Shown here piece after piece: positions 54,171-62,414 of a stretch of DNA of 64,000 bases. The stretch lies in NCBI RefSeq assembly GCF_031157275.1, contig NZ_JAVIFW010000001.1:930001-994000 (forward strand), read 5' to 3'. A program made the translations under genes and the position numbers. Every line of letters starts with the position of its first letter. Position 1 is the first letter of the stretch. The notes under the pieces were generated by a model. That model made no database searches, was not told where the DNA came from, and was given only the letters and a program-made list of their open reading frames with translations. Source of the stretch: Streptomyces sp. LHD-70. GTDB lineage: Bacteria; Actinomycetota; Actinomycetes; Streptomycetales; Streptomycetaceae.

Positions 54171-56479
54171 CAGATCCGCTCCAGCCGGACCGCACTCACC
54201 TTGAACTCCGGCATCCGTGAGAGGGGGTCCAAGGCGTCGCCGACGAGCGTGTTGGCCCGCCCCGCCCCGCCCCAGTGGAACGGCATGAAGACGGTGTCGG
54301 GACGGACGGCGGAGGTGACCCTGGCCTCGGCCTCGGCGCTGCCGCGCCGGCTGACGACCCGGACCGGCTCACCGGCCGAGACTCCGAGCCGCCGCGCGAG
54401 ATCGGGATGGACTTCCACGAAGGGCCGCGGCGCCGCCTCGGCCAGCGCCGGGACGCGGCGCGTCTGGGCGCCGCTCTGGTAGTGCTGCATGATCCGTCCG
54501 GTGGTGAGGTGGAGGGGGTGGTCCGAGTCGGGTTCCTCCGCCGCCGGCCGGTGCTCCACCGCCACGAACCGAGCACGGCCGTCCGGGTGTGCGAAGGCGT
54601 CGAGGAACATGCGGGGGGTGCCGATCCCGCCACCAGGGCCGCCCGGGTCGCCGCCGGGCGTGTCCGACGCCTCGCCGGGCGTTCGCGGGCCTTCGCCGTC
54701 CGTCGCGTCCGTCGCGTCCGTCGCGTCCGTGCCGCCGTGGTGCGGGACGGGCCCGGCGGCGTGGGGCCGGGCGCCGGTGGGCGGTGTCCGTTCGGCCGGT
54801 GGGGCCGGGGCGGGCCAGAACACGCCGTCGTGGCGGTCGATGTGGTCGTAGGTGATCCCCGAGTAGTCGGCGGGGCCGCCGCGGCTGGCCTGACGGAGCT
54901 CCTCGAAGGCGGCGGCCGGGTCGGCGGGGAAGCCGGTCGGGTGGCCGAGTTTGCGGGCCAGTTCGGACAGCGTCGTCAGGTCCGTGCGGACGCCGGGCGG
55001 CGGGGGCCGGAGCCTGCGACGGCGCAGCACCCGGCCCTCCAGGTTGGTCATCGTCCCGTCCTCCTCCGCCCACTGGGCCGACGGCAGCACGACGTCCGCG
55101 AGTGCCGCGGTCTCGCTCAGTACGGGGTCGGCGACGACCAGGAGTTCGAGGGATCGCAGCCGTTCCTCGACGTGCCGGGCGTTGGGCGCGGAGACCACCG
55201 GGTTGCTGCCGAGGACCAGCAGGCCCTGGGCGCCGCCCGGGGTGCCGAGCGCGTCGAGCAGTTCGTACGCGCTCGGACCGGCGCCGGGCAGCCCGTCCGG
55301 GTCGACGCCCCAGATCCGGGCGATGTGCCGTCGGGCCGCCGGGTCGTCGATCCGGCGGTACCCCGGCAGCTGGTCGGCCTTCTGGCCGTGCTCCCGGCCG
55401 CCCTGCCCGTTGCCCTGGCCGGTCAGGCACGCGTAGCCGGAGCCGGGCGTGCCGGGCAGGCCGAGGGCGAGTGCGAGGTTGATGAAGGCCGAGACCGTGT
55501 CGGTGCCCTTGCTGTGCTGCTCGGCGCCGCGGCCGGTGAGCAGCACCGCGCGGCGGGCCGCACCGAGCAGGCGGGCCGCTCGGTGCTGGTCGGCGACCGG
55601 GACCCCGGTGATCCGCTCGACCCGCTCCGGCCAGTACGCCGCGACGGCCCGCCGCACCTCGTCGAACCCGTTCGTGCGCAGGGCGACGTAAGTCTCGTCC
55701 AGGAGGCCGGAGTTGACCACGATGTGCAGCAGGCCGTTGGCCAGCGCGAGGTCGGTGCCGGGGGCCGGCCGCAGGTGCAGGGTGGCCTGGGCGGCCGTGG
55801 GAGTGCGCCGGGGGTCGATGACGATGAGCTCGCCGCCGACCCGCCGCTGTTCGGTCAGGTACCGGGCGAAGGGCGGCATGGTCTCGGCCGGGTTCCCGCC
55901 CGCAAGCAGGACCGTGTCCGCCTCGGCGATGTCGGCGAGGGGGAAGGGCATACCGCGGTCGAGGCCGAAGGCCTTGAGCCCGGCGGCGGCCGCCGATGAC
56001 ATGCAGAAGCGGCCGTTGTAGTCGATGGCCGCCGTGCCGAGCGCGACCCGGGCGAACTTGCCGAGCAGATACGCCTTCTCGTTGGTCAGCCCGCCGCCCC
56101 CGAAGACGGCCACGGCGTCCCGTCCGGCCCGGCGCTGGATGCCCCGGATGCCTTGTACGGCCTTGTCCAGCGCCTCTTCCCAGGTGGCGGGCTCCAGCTC
56201 ACCGCCCTTGGTGCGGCGGACCAGTGGGGTGGAGAGACGGTCGGGTGCGGTGAGCAGGTCGGCGGAGGTCCAGCCCTTCTGGCACAGCCCTCCCCGGTTC
56301 GTGGGGAAGTCCCGGGCCTGGACGGTGACGTGGCCTGCGCCGTCACCGCTCAGCAGCATGCCGCACTGCAGCGCGCAGTAGGGGCAGTGGGTGGCGACGG
56401 TGCCGGGCCCGGCGGAGGGGGCGGCGGACAGGGACGTCCGGGCCGGGGACTCGGGCATGCGTGCGGCGGACTCAGACAC
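54170..56479 (-). CDS. Molybdopterin oxidoreductase, assimilatory nitrate reductase-like
   Basis: A 769-residue bis-MGD enzyme. The N-terminal [4Fe-4S] cysteines are C32, C35, C39 and C66 (CPYCALQC...GGLCQKG). The likely Mo-ligand cysteine is C159 in GRFCMSSA, as in NasA/NarB nitrate reductases. GGNPAETMPP, GQGNGQGGREHGQKADQLPGYR and the C-terminal molybdopterin-binding LTTGRIMQHYQSGAQTRR follow. A poorly conserved insert near 575-650 includes TDATDATDATDG. No signal peptide, so cytoplasmic. It could reduce nitrate to nitrite, but sits in an amino-acid operon without nitrite reductase. Confidence 0.88.
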   Translation of the reverse strand: MSESAARMPESPARTSLSAAPSAGPGTVATHCPYCALQCGMLLSGDGAGHVTVQARDFPTNRGGLCQKGWTSADLLTAPDRLSTPLVRRTKGGELEPATWEEALDKAVQGIRGIQRRAGRDAVAVFGGGGLTNEKAYLLGKFARVALGTAAIDYNGRFCMSSAAAAGLKAFGLDRGMPFPLADIAEADTVLLAGGNPAETMPPFARYLTEQRRVGGELIVIDPRRTPTAAQATLHLRPAPGTDLALANGLLHIVVNSGLLDETYVALRTNGFDEVRRAVAAYWPERVERITGVPVADQHRAARLLGAARRAVLLTGRGAEQHSKGTDTVSAFINLALALGLPGTPGSGYACLTGQGNGQGGREHGQKADQLPGYRRIDDPAARRHIARIWGVDPDGLPGAGPSAYELLDALGTPGGAQGLLVLGSNPVVSAPNARHVEERLRSLELLVVADPVLSETAALADVVLPSAQWAEEDGTMTNLEGRVLRRRRLRPPPPGVRTDLTTLSELARKLGHPTGFPADPAAAFEELRQASRGGPADYSGITYDHIDRHDGVFWPAPAPPAERTPPTGARPHAAGPVPHHGGTDATDATDATDGEGPRTPGEASDTPGGDPGGPGGGIGTPRMFLDAFAHPDGRARFVAVEHRPAAEEPDSDHPLHLTTGRIMQHYQSGAQTRRVPALAEAAPRPFVEVHPDLARRLGVSAGEPVRVVSRRGSAEAEARVTSAVRPDTVFMPFHWGGAGRANTLVGDALDPLSRMPEFKVSAVRLERI

Positions 56480-56783
56480 CGGCGGCCGCCAGATTGGGCA
56501 CGCGGCCGACGGCGAGGCTCCGCCGCAGATGGCAGAACCAGGCTGCCAACGCGAGGCAGATCCCGCAGAAGGTTGAGAAGGCCGAGAAGGCAGAGAAGGC
56601 AGAGAAGGCCGAGAAGGCGAGCAGGGCCGCGCCCGAGTCGCCCGTGCGGCGGCCGGTGCCCTCCCGGCAGGAGCGGGACTCCGGGTCCCCGTGCTCGATC
56701 CTGCGGCCGCGACCGTCCCGTACCGGCGGCGGCCCGTCGCTGCCTCGTGTCCCGGGCGTGGTCCGTAACTGAGACATGGTCAT
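56472..56783 (-). CDS. Small membrane protein with Ser-Ala-Phe repeats
   Basis: A 103-residue protein overlapping hom at its start (ATGA) and the molybdoenzyme gene by eight bases at its end, which argues that it is translated. Residues 1-50 are hydrophilic and arginine-rich. Residues 52-85 form a hydrophobic segment LLAFSAFSAF... encoded by five 9-bp repeats (56,575-56,619) and ending in FCGICLALAAWFCHLRR. The tail SLAVGRVPNLAAAGV is short. One membrane-spanning helix or hairpin is likely. I do not recognise the family. Confidence 0.65.
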   Translation of the reverse strand: MTMSQLRTTPGTRGSDGPPPVRDGRGRRIEHGDPESRSCREGTGRRTGDSGAALLAFSAFSAFSAFSAFSTFCGICLALAAWFCHLRRSLAVGRVPNLAAAGV

Positions 56784-58075
56784 CGGCCCCGGCGTTCGCC
56801 GAAGATGCGGATGCTCCGGTTCAGGCCGCGTACGGACTCCAGTGACCGCAGGTCCCGTATCACCGCGCCGATCGCGGCGTCCGTCGCGGTGTCGGTGGTG
56901 ATCGTGAGCGTCGCCTCCGCGCCCAGGACGTCCTGGCGGATGGTGATCAGCGAGACGCCGTGCGCGCCGAACGCCGCGGCCACCTCGGAGAGCACGCCGG
57001 GCCGGTTGGTGACCAGTACGCTCAGGCCGCGCCGGGCGCCGACCTCGTCCATGGGGACCAGGGGCAGGTCGGCGGCGGGCGGCTGGTGGTGGTCGGTCGT
57101 GCCCGCCACCCGGTTGCGGCAGACCGCGACCAGGTCGCCGAGCACCGCGCTCGCGGTCGGTGCACCGCCCGCGCCCTGGCCGTGGAACATCAGCTCCCCG
57201 GCGGCCTCGGCCTCGACGAAGATGCCGTTGTACGCACCCCGGACCGCGGCCAGCGGGTGCTCGGCGGGCACCAGTGCGGGCAGCACGCGTGCGCTCACCC
57301 CGGCATCGGTCCGTTCGCAGACGCCGAGCAGTTTGATCACCGCGTTCTCGTCCGCGGCATGGACGATGTCGGTCGGGGTGATGGCGGAGATCCCCTCGCG
57401 GTGGACGTCGTCCAGGGACACCCGCGTACCGAAGGCCAGCCGGGCGAGGATCGCCACCTTCGCGGCGGCGTCGTGCCCCTCGACATCCGCGGTGGGGTCG
57501 GCTTCGGCGTACCCCAGGCGCTGCGCTTCGGCGAGCGCGGCGCGGAAGGTGCCGCCGGACGTGGTCATCCGGTCGAGGATGTAGTTGGTGGTGCCGTTGA
57601 CGATGCCGGCCACCCGGTGCACCCGGTCGCCCGCCAGGGATTCCCGCAGCGGGCGCAGCAGGGGTACGGCTCCGGCGACCGCGGCCTCGTAGGCCAGGTC
57701 GACGCCGTGCTTCTGGGCGATCGCGTGGAGTTCGGTGCCGTCCGTGGCGATCAGCGTCTTGTTCGCCGTGACCACCGAGGCACCGGCCTCCATCCCCGCC
57801 AGGAGCAGGGACTTCGCCGGCTCGATACCGCCGATCAGCTCGATGACGACGTCGATGTCACCGCGGGCCACCAGACGGGCCGGGTCGAGGGTGAAGAGGT
57901 CGGGGTCGAGGCCGTGGGTCTCCGGACGGGGACGGCGGACAGCGATTCCGGCGAGTTCCACCGGCACGCCGATCCGGGCAGCGAGTTCGTCACGGCGGGA
58001 GACCAGCAGCCGGGCCACCTCGGAACCCACCGAGCCGAAGCCGAGCAGAGCGACGCGCAGAGGGGTGAGTCTCAT
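56780..58075 (-). CDS. hom: Homoserine dehydrogenase
   Basis: A 431-residue NAD(P)-dependent enzyme that reduces aspartate semialdehyde to homoserine. The cofactor loop LLGFGSVGSEVA is at 9-20, the catalytic region has GIVNGTTNYILDRM and GYAEADPTADVEGHDAAAK, and a C-terminal ACT domain spans about 355-425 (VLVTNRPGVLSEVAAAF). ATG 58075 is the first codon of the frame. It sits between the exporter gene and the small membrane protein gene, overlapping the latter. Confidence 0.94.
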   Translation of the reverse strand: MRLTPLRVALLGFGSVGSEVARLLVSRRDELAARIGVPVELAGIAVRRPRPETHGLDPDLFTLDPARLVARGDIDVVIELIGGIEPAKSLLLAGMEAGASVVTANKTLIATDGTELHAIAQKHGVDLAYEAAVAGAVPLLRPLRESLAGDRVHRVAGIVNGTTNYILDRMTTSGGTFRAALAEAQRLGYAEADPTADVEGHDAAAKVAILARLAFGTRVSLDDVHREGISAITPTDIVHAADENAVIKLLGVCERTDAGVSARVLPALVPAEHPLAAVRGAYNGIFVEAEAAGELMFHGQGAGGAPTASAVLGDLVAVCRNRVAGTTDHHQPPAADLPLVPMDEVGARRGLSVLVTNRPGVLSEVAAAFGAHGVSLITIRQDVLGAEATLTITTDTATDAAIGAVIRDLRSLESVRGLNRSIRIFGERRGR

Positions 58076-58154
58076 AGGAGGTCTTCTCCAGGGCGATCAG
58101 TCTGACGAAGCCAGACAGAGGAACGAATCCGGGCGGTCATGGCGGTCATGGCGG

Positions 58155-59471
58155 TCATGCGGACGGAACGCGGTCCGCGGCCTGCGCGTCGGGTTCGGCA
58201 GCCGTGGCGGGAACCCGGTCGGTGGCCCGTCGGCGGCGCGTGGCGAACTGGAACAGCTTGGCGCCGATCACGAGGGCGACCGGCAGCGCCAGGAAGGCAC
58301 CGTAGAAACAGAAGACGACGAGGACGATGACGAGCGAGACGAGCGCGCCGAGTTGGCCGAGGCGGCTGCCGCGCAGCAGCTTCACCGCCGCGGACAGACC
58401 GGCGATGTAGACGGCGACGAAGCAGGCCGAGGCGGCGGACATGATCGGGTCGAGGCCGATGTCCGCGACAGCGGCGGTCAGCAGGAGGGCGGCGACCAGG
58501 GCGGCGAGCACGGCGAGGCTGCGCCGGGGTATCTCACCGGCCCGGTTGCCCGGTGCCAGCCAGGACGGCAGATCGCCGTCGCGGCCGAGCGCCGCGCCGA
58601 GCCGGGAGCCGCCGGCGATGTAGGAGTTGGTGGTGGCGAAGGTGAGCAGTACGGCCGCGACCGCGGTGACGGCGCCGGCCCAGTCGCCGATGCCGCGTTC
58701 AAGCAGGAGGGTGAGCGGCACCCCGGCCCGCTTCGGCTCCGAGCCGAGCACGGCGACGCTGGTGAAGGCGATGCCGAGGTAGAGCACCGCGACGACGACG
58801 ATGGTCAGGGCGGTGACGATGGGCAGTTGGCGGCGCGGGTTGCTGAACTCCCCGGACAGATGGGAGACGGCCTCCCAGCCCGAGAAGGCGAAGAAGAGCA
58901 GCGTGGCGGCGTGCCCGACCGCCAGCCAGCCGTGCGGGGCGAACGGGGTCAGATGGTCCGCACGCGCATCGGGAGCGGCGATGACGATGGCCACCACCAT
59001 GAGCGCCGCGAGCAGTCCCACCAGCATGAGCTGCAGACCGCCGGACAGCCGCAGTCCGAGCCAGTTGCTGGCGAAGGAGCACAGCAGCAGGAGGGCGGCG
59101 ACGGTGAGCGTCATGCCCTGGCCGCCGCCGAGCGCGTCGGCGACATAGGCGCCGCCGACGATGGCCGCACTGGTCACGCCCGCCGGCACGGCGAAGTAGA
59201 AGAGCCAGCCGACCGGTGCCGCGGCCCTGGGACCGAATGCCTTGGCCGCGTAGGTGGCGACCCCACCGCCGTCCGGGTAGCGCATGCCCAGTGCGGCGAA
59301 GGCTCCGGCGACGGGAACGCAGAAGGCGACCAGCAGGGCCCAGGCCACCAACGAGGCGGGCCCGGCCTCCTTGGCCGCGAGGGCGGGCAGGACCAGGACC
59401 CCGCCACCGAGCACCGCGCCGACGAACAGCGCGGTGCCTTGAGCCACCCCGATGCGGTGACTGGAACTCAT
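58155..59471 (-). CDS. YjeH-like amino-acid exporter (APC superfamily)
   Basis: A 438-residue membrane protein with about 12 transmembrane segments. The N-terminus IGVAQGTALFVGAVLGGGVLVLPALAAKEAG and the loop HLSGEFSNPRRQLP closely parallel E. coli YjeH, an exporter of methionine and branched-chain amino acids (comparison from memory). ATG 59471 has AAAGGAAG upstream. It lies 31 bases after metX and 79 before hom, so it probably exports the operon product or protects the producer. Confidence 0.87.
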   Translation of the reverse strand: MSSSHRIGVAQGTALFVGAVLGGGVLVLPALAAKEAGPASLVAWALLVAFCVPVAGAFAALGMRYPDGGGVATYAAKAFGPRAAAPVGWLFYFAVPAGVTSAAIVGGAYVADALGGGQGMTLTVAALLLLCSFASNWLGLRLSGGLQLMLVGLLAALMVVAIVIAAPDARADHLTPFAPHGWLAVGHAATLLFFAFSGWEAVSHLSGEFSNPRRQLPIVTALTIVVVAVLYLGIAFTSVAVLGSEPKRAGVPLTLLLERGIGDWAGAVTAVAAVLLTFATTNSYIAGGSRLGAALGRDGDLPSWLAPGNRAGEIPRRSLAVLAALVAALLLTAAVADIGLDPIMSAASACFVAVYIAGLSAAVKLLRGSRLGQLGALVSLVIVLVVFCFYGAFLALPVALVIGAKLFQFATRRRRATDRVPATAAEPDAQAADRVPSA

Positions 59472-59502
59472 CAGATCTTCCTTTGCTGCTGGTGTGCCCG
59501 GG

Positions 59503-60648
59503 TCAGCGGGTCGTGAGGGTGCGGGGGGAGAGGTGGGGAGCCGCGCCGAGACCACGGAGGAACTCCGCCACCGCGTCGAGGAACGGCGGTACGTCGAGCA
59601 GGAAGGCGTCGTGCCCCACGTCGCAGGTCTCGTCCTGCTCGTGCCGGGCCGGGACGCCGCGGGCCGCCAGCTCCGCCTGGATCCGGTGGCTGTGCTCGGG
59701 TCCGTACAGCCGGTCCTGGGTGAAGCTGAACAACCTCACCTGCGGCAGCACGTCGGCCGTGGCGAGCGCGTCCGGTCGTGAGAACGCGTCGAACCGGTCC
59801 ATCGCGCTCATCAGCCGCAGATAGCTGTTGGCGTCGAAGCGCCGGATGAACTTGTCGGCCTGGTGCTCCAGGTAGCTCTCCACCGCGAAGTCCCCCTGGA
59901 CCACGGCGGAGGGGTGGAAACGGGTGCCTGGCCGACGGCCGTCGCGCCCGAACTTGCGCTGCAGGGAGGCCTCGGAGAGGTACGTGAGGTGCGCGATCAT
60001 CCGCGCGATCCCCAGGCCGCGGCGGGGGCCGCCCGGTGCGTAGCGGCCGTCGAGGAACTCCGGATCGCTCCGGATCGCCGCGCGGGCGATCGCGTTCCAC
60101 GCCAGGTTGTCCGCGCTCTGCCGACTGCTCGCCGCGGCGAGGAAGTAGCCGTCGGCGTCGGCCGGATGGCGGAGCAGCCATTCGAGCGTCTGCATGCCGC
60201 CGACCGATCCACCGACCACGGCACGCAGTCGGCTGACGCCCAGTGAGGAGACCAGCGCGCGGTGGACGGCGACCATGTCGGCGATGTCCACGGCGGTGTG
60301 CGGTGTGCCGGAGGGCCACGCGGCGGTGGTACCGGCGCAGCCGCCGAGGACGTTCGCGCAGATGACGAAGTAGTGGTCGGTGTCGATCGGACGGCCGGGC
60401 CCGATCATGACGTCCCACCACCCGGGGTCGTCATCGCGGTTGTGCCGTGCCACGTGCGAGTCGCCGGTCAGGGCATGGCAGACGAAGACAGCGTTGTCGC
60501 GGGCGGCGTTGAGCTCGCCGTAGGTTTCGTGGGCCACCCGTACCTGCGGGAGGGTCAGTCCCGAGGTGAGGTGCAGCGGGCGGTCGGCCGAGAAGAGTCG
60601 CCGGTGGGCGACGTACGGGCCGACCGGCGCGGGGCGGTCGATGGTCAC
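59503..60648 (-). CDS. metX: Homoserine O-acetyltransferase
   Basis: A 381-residue alpha/beta-hydrolase that activates homoserine, most likely as O-acetylhomoserine. The nucleophile is S148 (GGSVGGMQ), with acid D312 (FTQDRLYG) and base H346 (VGHDAFLLD). The segment LGGCAGTTAAWPSG is shorter than the usual LGGCQGSTGP...TGRPYG-type region, which leaves some doubt about the acyl donor or acceptor. GTG 60648 has AGGGGGA. It is 26 bases from metY. Confidence 0.9.
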   Translation of the reverse strand: MTIDRPAPVGPYVAHRRLFSADRPLHLTSGLTLPQVRVAHETYGELNAARDNAVFVCHALTGDSHVARHNRDDDPGWWDVMIGPGRPIDTDHYFVICANVLGGCAGTTAAWPSGTPHTAVDIADMVAVHRALVSSLGVSRLRAVVGGSVGGMQTLEWLLRHPADADGYFLAAASSRQSADNLAWNAIARAAIRSDPEFLDGRYAPGGPRRGLGIARMIAHLTYLSEASLQRKFGRDGRRPGTRFHPSAVVQGDFAVESYLEHQADKFIRRFDANSYLRLMSAMDRFDAFSRPDALATADVLPQVRLFSFTQDRLYGPEHSHRIQAELAARGVPARHEQDETCDVGHDAFLLDVPPFLDAVAEFLRGLGAAPHLSPRTLTTR

Positions 60649-60674
60649 AGTGATCCCCCTGGTGTACCGGTCGG

Positions 60675-62021
60675 CTACGCGGCGTCCAGTGCCTGTGCGA
60701 GGTCGTGGATCAGGTCATCGGGGTGCTCCAGGCCGACGGAGAGCCGTACCGAGCCCTGGGTGATGCCGGCAGCCAGCAGATCGGCCTCGGGGAGCTGGCG
60801 GTGTGTGGTGGAGGCGGGGTGGGTGGCCAGCGACCGTACGTCGCCGACGTTGCTGACGTGCGAGAAGAGCTTCAGCGCCTCGATGAACCGGGCGCCGGCC
60901 TCCCGTCCGCCCGCGAGTTCGACGGTCGCCATCGGACCGGTGCCGTCGTTCAGATAGCGCGCGACCTGCTCGGCCTCCTCGCCTTGCGCGAAACCGGGGT
61001 GGCGCACGAGGGAGACCTTGGGGTGTCCGACGAGGAACTCCGCGACCTTCCTGGCGTTCTCGGAGTGGGCGGGCATGCGCAGGGGGAGGGTCTCGATGCC
61101 CTGGAGGATGAGCCAGGCGTTGAACGGGCTCATGCTCATGCCGAAGTCGCGGAGCAGGGTCTCGCGGGCCTTGAAGAGATAGCTGCTGCGGCCGCGGGTG
61201 TCCGGCAGTTTGCGGGCCTGTTCACCCCAGACAACGTTGCCGTACGCCGGGTCGGGCCGGGTCATCAGGGGGTGGCGGTCCGATGCCGCCCAATCGAAGT
61301 TCCCGCTGTCCACGATGAGGCCGCCGAGCGCGGCGCCGTGCCCGCCGAGGTACTTGGTGCCCGAGTAGACGGTGACGGCCGCACCGTGCTCGAACGGGCG
61401 GCAGGCGAACGGCTGCAGCGTGTTGTCCACGATGAGCGGGACCCCGTGCCGGGCGCCGATTTCGGCCACCTCGGCGAGGGGGAAGATCCGCAGCCGGGGG
61501 TTGGGCAGGGTCTCACCGAAGTACAGCCGCGTGCGGTCGTCGGTGGCGCGGCCGAAGTTCTCCGGATCGTCCGGGCTGACGAAGCGGGTCTCTATGCCGA
61601 AGCGTTTCAGCGTGGCGCCGAGGAGGCTCCACGAACCACCGAACAGTTCGTTGGACGCCACGATGTTGTCGCCCGCCTCGACCAGGTTGAGCACCGCAAG
61701 CGTCACCGCGGCCTGCCCGGTGGCAGCGCTGAGGGCGGCCACTCCGCCGTCGATCTGCGCCATGCGCTCTTCCAGCACGTTGAGCGTCGGATTCCCCAGG
61801 CGGCTGTACGCGTGGCCGTTGTGCTCGAGCCCGAAGATTCCGGCTGCCGTCGCCGCGTCCGGGAACTCGTAGGCCGCCGTCATGTGAATAGGCGTGATGA
61901 GTGGCTGATTAAGGCCCATACGGACCTCGCGGCCGCCCTGGATGGCCGCTGACTCGCGCCGTACGTAACCACGCGTGGCGAACAGCCCTTCTTCATCATG
62001 GGACAGCAAGTGATCCTCCAT
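60675..62021 (-). CDS. metY: O-acetylhomoserine (thiol)-lyase family enzyme
   Basis: A 448-residue PLP enzyme of the MetY type that replaces the acetyl group of O-acetylhomoserine with a nucleophile, usually sulfide. All PLP contacts are intact: YSRLGNPT (72-79), VDNTLQPF, the lysine K223 (SGTKYLGGHG) and NVGDVRSLATHPASTTH. It is the first gene of the nine-gene operon, preceded by a good promoter. Acceptance of other nucleophiles is known in relatives such as the sulfhydrylase domain of rhizobitoxine synthesis. ATG 62021 lacks a clear Shine-Dalgarno. Confidence 0.92.
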   Translation of the reverse strand: MEDHLLSHDEEGLFATRGYVRRESAAIQGGREVRMGLNQPLITPIHMTAAYEFPDAATAAGIFGLEHNGHAYSRLGNPTLNVLEERMAQIDGGVAALSAATGQAAVTLAVLNLVEAGDNIVASNELFGGSWSLLGATLKRFGIETRFVSPDDPENFGRATDDRTRLYFGETLPNPRLRIFPLAEVAEIGARHGVPLIVDNTLQPFACRPFEHGAAVTVYSGTKYLGGHGAALGGLIVDSGNFDWAASDRHPLMTRPDPAYGNVVWGEQARKLPDTRGRSSYLFKARETLLRDFGMSMSPFNAWLILQGIETLPLRMPAHSENARKVAEFLVGHPKVSLVRHPGFAQGEEAEQVARYLNDGTGPMATVELAGGREAGARFIEALKLFSHVSNVGDVRSLATHPASTTHRQLPEADLLAAGITQGSVRLSVGLEHPDDLIHDLAQALDAA

Positions 62022-62051
62022 CGAACAGCAGGCGTGAACGCGACTCGGAAC

Positions 62052-62080
62052 ACGCTAGGAGGGCCCTTGACAAGCCTCAA
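62052..62080 (-). promoter_or_regulatory. Promoter of the metY-proA operon
   Basis: On the minus strand TTGAGG (62080-62075), a 17-base spacer and TAGCGT (62057-62052) place the start about 24 bases before ATG 62021. Confidence 0.6.
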
Positions 62081-62083
62081 CGT

Positions 62084-62093
62084 GATGATCATC
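62084..62093. promoter_or_regulatory. Palindrome GATGATCATC beside the metY promoter
   Basis: A perfect 10-base palindrome ends four bases upstream of the -35 box, a common place for an activator or repressor site. Confidence 0.4.
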
Positions 62094-62414
62094 GCCGCTC
62101 AGTTGGCCTGAAACGACTGGTCACGGGCTTGCTTGCTCCGCTAGGCGAGGCATTCATGATGGACCGTCAGTCGATGTCGGGTGCGCCCCGCCCGTGTGCG
62201 TCCACCGCCGGGCGGACCGGCCGTCACGGCGCCTGGAGGGTGCCCTCATGGGGCTCGCGACAGGGGTGGGCACCTTGCCCGGAGAAATGTTGACGGTTCA
62301 CCGATGGCCGAAAAGCTTCTTGTCGCCCGTCAGGAGAAGTCGACATTTTGATACGGCCTTCACGCGGATACCTGCAAGGAACATGGAATAGATCATTCCG
62401 TCATGCGTGCGGAG
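62094..62414. other. Intergenic region between metY and the penicillin-binding protein gene
   Basis: About 320 bases without a credible gene. The right part (62,280-62,400) is less GC-rich than the surroundings (TTGACGGTTCACC, GTCGACATTTTGATACGG). A 65-codon plus-strand frame at 62,194-62,391 lacks the local codon bias. It may be the edge of the accessory island; no direct repeat or integrase was seen. Confidence 0.5.

Noticed and set aside
62194..62391. 65-codon plus-strand frame as a small gene
   Set aside because: No Shine-Dalgarno, atypical codon positions and no recognisable features.
62022..62414. SAM or other riboswitch ahead of metY
   Set aside because: The best promoter leaves a leader of about 24 bases, and no riboswitch-like pairing was found in it.
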